Positions 58,194-64,000 of a DNA stretch of 64,000 bases are shown piece by piece; positions within the stretch are counted from its first letter, which is position 1; each line of letters begins with the position of its first letter. The translations under genes were made by a program, and so were the position numbers. Where the stretch lies: positions 2,542,001 to 2,606,000 of the forward strand of contig NZ_CP059399.1 of the NCBI RefSeq assembly GCF_013744875.1. Reading direction: 5' to 3'. The notes beneath the pieces are model-generated. The model searched no databases. It worked only from the letters and a program-made list of their open reading frames with translations, and had not been told where the DNA came from. This DNA is from Nocardia huaxiensis. Lineage in GTDB: Bacteria > Actinomycetota > Actinomycetes > Mycobacteriales > Mycobacteriaceae.

Positions 58194-59393
58194 GTGAGTT
58201 ACGGCGCGGACGGCGGGCGCGAGATCCGAGTCGCCATGATGACCCGCGAATACCCGCCCGAGGTGTACGGCGGGGCGGGAGTGCATGTCACCGAACTGGT
58301 GCCCAGGCTCCGCGAACTCTGCGACGTGACCGTGCACTGCATGGGCGTGCCCCGCGCCGACGCCGTAGTGCACCAACCCGATCCGATGCTGTACACCGCC
58401 AATTCGGCGGTGCAGATGATGTCGGCGCAGCTGCGCATGGCCGATGCCGCCGTCGGCTCCGACGTGGTGCACTCGCACACCTGGTACACCGGACTGGCCG
58501 GGCACCTGGCCGCCGAGCTCTACGGGATTCCGCACGTGCTGACCGCGCATTCGCTGGAACCGCGCCGGCCGTGGAAGGCCGAACAGCTCGGCGGGGGATA
58601 CCGGCTGTCGTCGTGGTCGGAACACAATGCCATGACCCATGCCGATGCCGTGATCGCGGTGAGCGCGGGCATGCGGGCCGATGTGCTGGCGGCCTATCCG
58701 GATATCGATCCGGAACGAGTTCACGTGGTGCACAACGGAATCGACGCCGGAGTGTGGCATCCGGGCGGGCCGCGCGAAGGGGCCCGGGACGTGCTCGCCG
58801 AGCTCGGGGTGCGTCAGGATCGGCCCATCGCGGCGTTCGTCGGGCGGATCACGCGGCAGAAGGGCGTGGCGCACCTGCTGGGCGCGGTGCGGCATCTGGA
58901 TCCGGATATCCAGCTGGTGCTGTGCGCCGGAGCCGCCGATACGCCCGCGATGGAGCAGGAAGTCGCCGCGGCCGTGCGGGAACTGCGGGCCACACGCGAG
59001 GGCGTCTACTGGATCCGGGAGATGCTGCCCACCGAGCTGGTGCGGCAGATCCTCGCCGCGGCAACGGTCTTCGTGTGCCCGTCGGTGTACGAGCCGCTCG
59101 GGATCGTGAATCTGGAAGCCATGGCGTGCGGGACCGCGGTGGTGGCCTCCGATGTCGGCGGCATTCCCGAGGTGGTGGCCGAAGGCGTCACCGGGCGGCT
59201 CGTGCACTACGACGACAGCGATACCGACGCCTTCGAACGCGGGCTGGCGCGGGCGGTGAACACCGTCGTCGCCGATCCGAGCGCGGCCGCCGCCATGGGC
59301 GTGGCCGGACGCGCCCGAGCCATCAGCGAATTCGACTGGAACCAGATCGCGGCCCGCACCGCCGGGATCTACGACCTGGTCCGCAAGGGCTAG
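58194..59393 (+). CDS. glgM: Alpha-maltose-1-phosphate synthase GlgM (GT4; formerly GlgA)
   Basis: A 399-aa GT-B fold glycosyltransferase moving glucose from ADP-glucose to glucose-1-phosphate, giving maltose-1-phosphate for the GlgE pathway. [20 protein letters not shown] is the acceptor-side loop, the middle has GRITRQKG and the sugar-nucleotide motif is [19 protein letters not shown] with the conserved Glu. The Rv1212c homologue has this activity. GTG 58194 is leaderless. Divergent with glgC, so the two steps may be controlled together. Confidence 0.93.
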   Translation: MSYGADGGREIRVAMMTREYPPEVYGGAGVHVTELVPRLRELCDVTVHCMGVPRADAVVHQPDPMLYTANSAVQMMSAQLRMADAAVGSDVVHSHTWYTGLAGHLAAELYGIPHVLTAHSLEPRRPWKAEQLGGGYRLSSWSEHNAMTHADAVIAVSAGMRADVLAAYPDIDPERVHVVHNGIDAGVWHPGGPREGARDVLAELGVRQDRPIAAFVGRITRQKGVAHLLGAVRHLDPDIQLVLCAGAADTPAMEQEVAAAVRELRATREGVYWIREMLPTELVRQILAAATVFVCPSVYEPLGIVNLEAMACGTAVVASDVGGIPEVVAEGVTGRLVHYDDSDTDAFERGLARAVNTVVADPSAAAAMGVAGRARAISEFDWNQIAARTAGIYDLVRKG

Positions 59394-59409
59394 GCCCGCC
59401 CGTCGCCCC

Positions 59410-59913
59410 TCACGGAGTCGTTCCGCGACGCGGCGTCAGCTCATACTCCATATACACGTCGGCACGGGCGTACGGGCTCGGCGCGGGCGGCGCGACATGG
59501 ACGAAGCCGACCGATTCGTACAGGTGCACGGCATTGGCCAGCTTGGTATTGCTCTCCAGATACAGCCGCGTGGCACCGTTGGCGCGGGCGTAGGCGATGA
59601 GCGCCTCCAGCACGATCCGGCCGATGCCGCGACCCCGATGACTCGGCGGCACAGCCATTTTCGAGACCTCGAAGACGCCGTGGCCCTCGGCCAGCAGCGC
59701 GCCGCAGCCGACGATCTCGTCGCCGGCGCGGGCGATCAGGATCTGGCCGCCCTCGGCCACGATCCGCTCCGGATGGTCGAGGACCTTCGAATCGGCGGGT
59801 TCGAGGGTGAACAGCGTGCGTACCCACTCCTCGTTGAGTTCCTTGAAGGCGCGGGCGTCGGCGGGCGTGGCCATGGGGGACACGGTGATCGATTCCGTTT
59901 GCTGAGGCACCAC
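59410..59913 (-). CDS. GNAT-family N-acetyltransferase
   Basis: A 167-aa GNAT protein. Motif A is [31 protein letters not shown], with the acetyl-CoA loop HRGRGIG; motif B is [22 protein letters not shown]. The substrate cannot be told. GTG 59913 is used; an alternative ATG is at 59874. It is divergent from a LysR gene with 66 bp between, so it is the probable target of that regulator. Confidence 0.87.
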   Translation of the reverse strand: MVPQQTESITVSPMATPADARAFKELNEEWVRTLFTLEPADSKVLDHPERIVAEGGQILIARAGDEIVGCGALLAEGHGVFEVSKMAVPPSHRGRGIGRIVLEALIAYARANGATRLYLESNTKLANAVHLYESVGFVHVAPPAPSPYARADVYMEYELTPRRGTTP

Positions 59914-59979
59914 GTCAGCATGCCTGTAGTGCAGCTATAGCGTCCAATACTTGATACGTGCGATTGATATGATCAGCTT

Positions 59980-60870
59980 ATGGTTGATGGTGTGGAGCTG
60001 CGGCACCTGCGCTATTTCCTCGCCGTCGCGAGCGAATTGCACTTCGGGCGCGCCGCCGCCCGGCTGCACATCGCGCAGCCCGCCCTCACCCAGCAGATTC
60101 AGCGGCTCGAAACCCTGCTCGGGACAAGGCTTTTCGACCGAACCTCACGCAGCGTGGCGCTGACCCCGGCCGGGGCGGTGCTGCGCGAACGGGCCACCGC
60201 CATCCTCGGGCACGCCGATCGCGACCTCGACGAGGTCACGCGGATCGGACAGGGGAGCCAGGGACGGTTGTACCTCGGGTTCGTGCCCTCGGTACTGCCA
60301 CTGGAACCGCTGCGCGGGGTGCGCGAATTCCGCGAACGCTACCCGCTCGTGCAGGTCGAACTGGTCGAGGGCTTCACCACCCGGCTCATGGAACAGCTCG
60401 GGCACGGGGCGCTCGATACGGCCATCGTGCGCGATCCCGACCCGCAGCCCGGCATACACACCGCACCACTGGTCACCGAACCGTTCATGGCGGTGCTGCC
60501 CGCCGACCACCCCGACGCCGGGCGCGACAGCATCACCGGAGCCGAACTCGGGGACAACCCGCTCGTCTTCTTCCCCAGGGCCGCAGGCGGACTCGCACAC
60601 GACAAGAACCTCGCGCCGCTATTGGATGCGGGGTGCCGTCCCCGCGTGGTGCAGGAGGGCACCACCTGGACCACCATCCTCTACCTGGTGGCCCAGGGGC
60701 TCGGCGTGACCATCGCGCCGCGCAGCGCCACCTTCACCGCGCCGGACACCGTGCGCATCGTGCCGCTCGCCGGAACCGAGGCCAGCACAACAATTTACGT
60801 CGCCACCCGGGCCGACGACGACCGCGCGCTGATCCGGAACTTCCTCACCCTGCTGCCGGGGCGTTCCTAA
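59980..60870 (+). CDS. LysR-family transcriptional regulator
   Basis: A 296-aa LysR regulator: N-terminal winged HTH (ELRHLRYFLAVASELHFGRAAARLHIAQPALTQQIQRLE) and periplasmic-binding-like effector domain from about residue 90. ATG 59980 is 6 nt after TATGAT, a perfect -10, so it is leaderless. TTGATA direct repeats at 59951 and 59964 in the GNAT intergenic region may be binding half-sites. Its stop overlaps that of the Ddn-like gene. Effector unknown. Confidence 0.92.
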   Translation: MVDGVELRHLRYFLAVASELHFGRAAARLHIAQPALTQQIQRLETLLGTRLFDRTSRSVALTPAGAVLRERATAILGHADRDLDEVTRIGQGSQGRLYLGFVPSVLPLEPLRGVREFRERYPLVQVELVEGFTTRLMEQLGHGALDTAIVRDPDPQPGIHTAPLVTEPFMAVLPADHPDAGRDSITGAELGDNPLVFFPRAAGGLAHDKNLAPLLDAGCRPRVVQEGTTWTTILYLVAQGLGVTIAPRSATFTAPDTVRIVPLAGTEASTTIYVATRADDDRALIRNFLTLLPGRS

Positions 60871-61382
60871 TCGGCGCGGCGCAGGGCGAAGATGCGCAGT
60901 TCGCGATCCGTGCGACCGCGATAAGCGGTGTACGCCTTGGTGAGTCCCTCGAAACGGGCGAAGATCGCGGCGGCCTGCGCTTCCTCGGTGACACGACTCG
61001 CCGTCACCGGAATCTCTTCTCCCGCAATGGTTACCGTGCCCTTCGGATCGGCGGCCAGATTGGCCGTCCACGCGGGATGGTGCCCCTGCCCGAAATTGCT
61101 GCCGATCACGTACAGCACATCGCCGTCGTGCACGTACAGCAGCGGCGAAGTACGCGGCTGACCCGATTTCCGGCCCGTCGTGGTCAGCAGGATCACCGGC
61201 GCGCCGATCGGCCCGAGTGCGGTGTACTTGCCTTTGGTGCGCTCCAGCACCCACTCGTCCAGGGGGCGAATGTACTTGCGCACCACCATGGAACCGAACT
61301 TCGTTGCGGCGAACGGGCTCACGATGCGTGAGAGAACGCCGCTGCGGGAACCCCATTCACGATCCGGAAACTGAGTACTCAC
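60867..61382 (-). CDS. Ddn-like F420(H2)-dependent quinone/nitro reductase
   Basis: A 171-aa split-barrel deazaflavin-dependent nitroreductase family protein. PVILLTTTGRKSGQPRTSPLLYV, GSNFGQGHHPAWTANLAADP are the F420-binding blocks of Ddn (the enzyme that activates pretomanid) and its paralogues. It would use F420 from the FbiC pathway to reduce quinones. GTG 61382 lies 7 nt after TACAGT on its strand (leaderless), fixing the start 9 nt after GTG 61391. The gene overlaps the membrane protein gene at 61357-61382. Convergent with the LysR gene, whose stop it overlaps. Confidence 0.9.
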   Translation of the reverse strand: MSTQFPDREWGSRSGVLSRIVSPFAATKFGSMVVRKYIRPLDEWVLERTKGKYTALGPIGAPVILLTTTGRKSGQPRTSPLLYVHDGDVLYVIGSNFGQGHHPAWTANLAADPKGTVTIAGEEIPVTASRVTEEAQAAAIFARFEGLTKAYTAYRGRTDRELRIFALRRAD

Positions 61383-61881
61383 TCGGCGCACTGTACCGAC
61401 GCCGGCGGTTGCCCGCGACGAGGACTCCGTAGCAGATGGCCGCGGCCAGCAGGGCCAGGAAACCGAGGGGCAGCCCCCGCACCGCCAAATCTTCTGCGGT
61501 CCTGAGGAATTCGGGAGCCGAGCTGTCGTACAGTTCCACCCCGAACAGATGGCCGCCCGGCGACTGCCAGTAGTCGGCGTCGCCCCCGTCGGACATGAAC
61601 AGGCAGAAGAAGGTCATGCAGGCCAGATACGCCCACACCAGTGTGGCGATGATCGTGCGCGGGGCCTTCGGGGCGGCGGCGAAGGTGCTGTCCGACCTCA
61701 GCATTCCGAGGGACATCCAGAACAGCAGGCCGTACGCCAGCAGCCAGACGGGCGCACCCAGGAAGAAAACGAAGGCGAAAATCCATCCGCCGGGAACCGT
61801 GAAGCGAACCAGTACATCCAATACCGGAATCACCAGCATCGCGATCGCGGTGAACCGCATCCAGACCGTCGTACCGTTCAT
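61357..61881 (-). CDS. Integral membrane protein, four TM helices
   Basis: A 174-aa membrane protein with TM helices near 10-28, 32-56 (WIFAFVFFLGAPVWLLAYGLLF), 75-94 (IIATLVWAYLACMTFFCLFM) and 135-155. A soluble loop of about 40 residues (DGGDADYWQSPGGHLFGVELYD) precedes the last helix. GGAGGGG is 8 nt before ATG 61881. The C-terminus overlaps the Ddn-like gene by 26 bp. Family not recognised; function unknown. Confidence 0.72.
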   Translation of the reverse strand: MNGTTVWMRFTAIAMLVIPVLDVLVRFTVPGGWIFAFVFFLGAPVWLLAYGLLFWMSLGMLRSDSTFAAAPKAPRTIIATLVWAYLACMTFFCLFMSDGGDADYWQSPGGHLFGVELYDSSAPEFLRTAEDLAVRGLPLGFLALLAAAICYGVLVAGNRRRRYSAPSEYSVSGS

Positions 61882-61959
61882 AACCGCGCCCCTCCGCGCT
61901 CGGGATCATCGAAGACGCCCCGAGTCTTCCGGCGATGGGCGGCTCGATCCTGAGTAGTC

Positions 61960-63135
61960 CTACGGGTGCGTGTGGGGGGCTTCCACGGGATTCGCGGCGC
62001 GCCGATATACGGAGATGGTCACCGACGCGGTCACCGGCAGGGGATCGGGCAGCGCGGCAATCCGTTCCGCGCGCTCGGCCGCCGCGTGATGCGCCGACGG
62101 ACCCATCCCCGCCACATTCGCGATATCGGCCCGCGTCAGCGACATCGAATATTCGACGGGAACCCGCTCGGCCAATTCGAAACGCGCGCCCAGCGAGTCC
62201 GCCAGCCGTGCGTCTTTCTCGCCGTCCACGCTGACCATATCCAGTGGCGCTATCAATTCCGTCAGATGCCGCGGGGTCGGCGTCACCACGATGAAATGTC
62301 CCGCATCCGCGAGCACGCGCGCGACCTCACTCGCATTACGCGGCGCGAAAACCGCGACCACAATATTCATCGCACCGTTTCGCACCGGCAGCCCGCGCCA
62401 TGCGTCGGCGAGCACCGCACCCGCCCGCGCATGAGCCCGAGCGCTGCGCCGAGCTGCCGCTTTGGACACGTCCAGCGCGATCCCGCGCGCGTCCGGTAGG
62501 GCATCGAGCATTCCCGCCAGGTAATACCCGGTTCCCGCGCCGATCTCCAGCAGGCTGGGGCCGGGTGCGTTCGCATCAGTGCGAAGCAGCGCGGCCACGC
62601 GGGTGCGCGCCGCGGCCCGCACGGTCGCGCCGGGCGGGCTGGCCGGGTTGCGGCGGGCGTGTCTCTCAGTGGTCGGGCGCGTCGATGGGCCGGGTGCGGA
62701 TCCCCGCGCCGCGTCGAATGCGGGAACGATAGTGCGCGTGGAAATGTCCGCCACGACGCCGGCCAGAGCCGAGGCGATGGGAGCGAAATGCCCCGCACTC
62801 TGAAAAGCCGCACGCGCATCGAGCATGTCGGGCGTGTCGCCGGTCATTTTCGTGGCGGCGCCCGTGAGCAGACTGACGTAGCCCTGCCGGGCTATGTCGA
62901 AAGTGTGGCCGCGTGCGCAGCGCAGGCTGCGATCCTGGGCGGCGAGATCCTGGCCGCACTCCGGGCAGGCCAGTAGATCGGCGCAGGCGAGAAGACGGTG
63001 CGCCGGTGCCGGAAACGGCACGGCGTCGGGTCGCTCGATGTGGCCGACGGAATGTGATTCCTCGTTCACCGTGGCGCCGGTGAGCCGGACGAGCGGTGAG
63101 GTGCTCGCTGTATTGGGGGTACGGCTCACCGGCAC
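61960..63135 (-). CDS. RlmA(II)/TlrB-like 23S rRNA (guanine) methyltransferase
   Basis: A SAM-dependent methyltransferase of the RlmA/TlrB type that modifies G748 (or G745) of 23S rRNA. It has the zinc finger CPECGQDLAAQDRSLRCARGH, the linker FDIARQGYVSLLTG, then LLEIGAGTGYYLAGML, VFAPRNASEVARVL and a C-terminal block with MSLTRADIANVAGMGPSA. TlrB confers tylosin resistance; the same could apply here. A low-complexity insert of about 40 residues (TRPTTERHARRNPASPP) sits between finger and SAM domain. The start is uncertain: GTG 63135 (391 aa) or GTG 63069. It follows the DUF3117 gene by 12 bp. Confidence 0.85.
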   Translation of the reverse strand: MPVSRTPNTASTSPLVRLTGATVNEESHSVGHIERPDAVPFPAPAHRLLACADLLACPECGQDLAAQDRSLRCARGHTFDIARQGYVSLLTGAATKMTGDTPDMLDARAAFQSAGHFAPIASALAGVVADISTRTIVPAFDAARGSAPGPSTRPTTERHARRNPASPPGATVRAAARTRVAALLRTDANAPGPSLLEIGAGTGYYLAGMLDALPDARGIALDVSKAAARRSARAHARAGAVLADAWRGLPVRNGAMNIVVAVFAPRNASEVARVLADAGHFIVVTPTPRHLTELIAPLDMVSVDGEKDARLADSLGARFELAERVPVEYSMSLTRADIANVAGMGPSAHHAAAERAERIAALPDPLPVTASVTISVYRRAANPVEAPHTHP

Positions 63136-63147
63136 GTGGTCCGGCTG

Positions 63148-63315
63148 TTAGCTGGTGACCTTGATGAGTTCGTCACCGAGCGCTGCGGCTTCATCCGGAG
63201 TCAGCTCGACGACCAGACGCCCGCCACCCTCGAGTGGAACCCGCATGACGATTCCACGCCCTTCCTTGGTTGCCTCGAGGGGACCGTCCCCGGTGCGGGG
63301 CTTCATGGCCGCCAT
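63148..63315 (-). CDS. DUF3117 small protein (Rv1211-like)
   Basis: A 55-aa protein too short for ordinary ORF calls, starting MAAMKPRTGDGPLEATKEGR and ending in the near-invariant TPDEAAALGDELIKVTS. DUF3117 is nearly identical across actinobacteria, so it must have a conserved but unknown role. GGAGGGAG is well spaced before ATG 63315. It is co-directional with the RlmA-like gene, and tag lies 166 bp upstream, matching Rv1210-Rv1211. Confidence in the gene is high. Confidence 0.93.
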   Translation of the reverse strand: MAAMKPRTGDGPLEATKEGRGIVMRVPLEGGGRLVVELTPDEAAALGDELIKVTS

Positions 63316-63480
63316 CCTCTGCTCCCTCCAGATCTGCGCGGTCTGCTGCGCACTTTCATGGAACTCCAGTTGTCACCAACCAGGCAGCCCGCCGGTATGT
63401 GGCGGGCCGCACCAAGCCCATTCTTCCCTATCGCGGATCGGGGCGGGTACCTGAGTTCCAAAAACCGACCGTTGTGGCGT

Positions 63481-64000
63481 TCAGGAAGTACTCACATTCA
63501 CCCAGCAATCGGCCACGTGATCGTCTACCATCCCGGTCGCTTGCATGAGTGCGTACGCAGTGGTGGGCCCCACGAATTTGAACCCCCGCCGCTTGAGTTC
63601 TTTTGCGAGAGCGGTGGATTCGGCTGTGACAGCGGGCACATCGGACAGTGTCCGGGGTCGCTTGCGGGCGGCCGGTGCGAAGGACCACAGCAGCCCGTCG
63701 AGGGGCTCTGCGAGGTCCCGGGCAACCCGCGCATTGTGGATGCTGGCCTCAATCTTGGCGCGATTGCGAACTATGCCCGTATCCGCCAGAAGCCGTTCCA
63801 CATCCTTCTCCCCGAACCCCGCCACCTTCTCGATGACGAACCCGTGGAACGCCGACCGGAAAGCCTCCCGCTTGCGCAAAATCGTGATCCACGCCAGCCC
63901 CGACTGAAACGCCTCCAGACACATACGTTCGAATAACGCATCATCCCCGTGCAGCGCCCGCCCCCACTCGGAATCGTGGTAATCCCGATAAAGCTGAGTG
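63481..64000 (-). CDS. tag: DNA-3-methyladenine glycosylase I Tag, 5' end beyond window
   Basis: The constitutive glycosylase that removes 3-methyladenine from DNA. The reading frame continues to the window edge: YRDYHDSEWGRALHGDDALF then ERMCLEAFQSGLAWITIL are the N-terminal family motifs, and WITILRKREAF and RGFKFVGPTTAYALMQATG follow. The C-terminal zinc-binding His/Cys are in DDHVADCW. About 10-20 N-terminal residues lie outside. Matches Rv1210 by position. Confidence 0.95.
   Translation of the reverse strand, partial: TQLYRDYHDSEWGRALHGDDALFERMCLEAFQSGLAWITILRKREAFRSAFHGFVIEKVAGFGEKDVERLLADTGIVRNRAKIEASIHNARVARDLAEPLDGLLWSFAPAARKRPRTLSDVPAVTAESTALAKELKRRGFKFVGPTTAYALMQATGMVDDHVADCWVNVSTS

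Noticed and set aside
56874..59207. A 777-aa extension of glgC
   Set aside because: The extra N-terminal 370 residues are a shadow of glgM on the other strand; glgC aligns from GTG 58088 with the usual 404 aa.
61912..61930. Small GAAGAC/GTCTTC hairpin between the membrane gene and rlmA
   Set aside because: Six-bp stem without T-run; not convincing as a terminator.

Overview
The window is high-GC actinobacterial chromosome, most likely Nocardia or a close mycolic-acid relative such as Rhodococcus. Protein signatures supporting this include LpqW, MshB (mycothiol), FbiC (F420), GpgS, FolP2, FadD6, FadD36, a RaaS-type regulator with its ABC exporter, and SigE-RseA-HtrA-TatB. Many genes start with GTG, and many lack a leader: a TANNNT -10 box lies 5-7 nt before the start codon and there is no Shine-Dalgarno.

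Layout: (1) 1-5.2 kb: 3' end of typA, lpqW, mshB, a DUF1330 gene, a 57-aa gene and a membrane protein. (2) 5.3-12.8 kb: an FAD oxidoreductase, a three-gene conservon (sensor kinase, Roadblock, DUF742) without the usual GTPase, a long-chain-alcohol-oxidase-like GMC enzyme and an AhpD-like protein. (3) 12.8-18.6 kb: a lipoprotein, two putative type VII secretion substrates, a pair of bPH membrane proteins and a secreted beta-propeller. (4) 18.8-28 kb: fbiC, a response-regulator pseudogene, fdxC, dapC-like aminotransferase, tRNA-Asp, cholesterol oxidase and pruA-putB. (5) 28-32.2 kb: two MpaB-family genes flanking a TetR gene with matching 27-bp operators, then fadD36. (6) 32.3-37.2 kb: an accessory four-gene operon, TIR-NB-ARC-TPR / DHDPS-like lyase / SLOG / SLATT, which looks like a NAD-derived-signal defence system and is the main discovery candidate. 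(7) 37.4-45.3 kb: an F420 PPOX enzyme behind a SoxR-type promoter, dapD, dapE, two LOG genes, fadD6, folP2 and gpgS. (8) 45.4-64 kb: an HTH protein, tatB-htrA-rseA-sigE (minus strand), an O-methyltransferase, a catalase-like protein, the RaaS-like regulator with its ABC exporter, a lipoprotein, the divergent glgC/glgM pair, GNAT/LysR, a Ddn-like F420 protein, an RlmA/TlrB methyltransferase, a 55-aa DUF3117 gene and the 3' part of tag.

Compared with the M. tuberculosis order (recalled, roughly Rv1165-Rv1224), genes from typA to gpgS are collinear. The block from tatB to tag is inverted as a unit, with every strand flipped. Two dispersed palindromic repeat families occur, one of them at the apparent inversion breakpoint next to gpgS.

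The core genes serve diaminopimelate synthesis (dapC, dapD, dapE), F420 synthesis and use (fbiC, PPOX, Ddn-like), mycothiol (mshB), glycogen and methylglucose polysaccharide (glgC, glgM, gpgS), proline catabolism (pruA, putB) and envelope stress (sigE operon). Accessory genes are concentrated at 12.8-14.9 kb and 32.3-37.2 kb.
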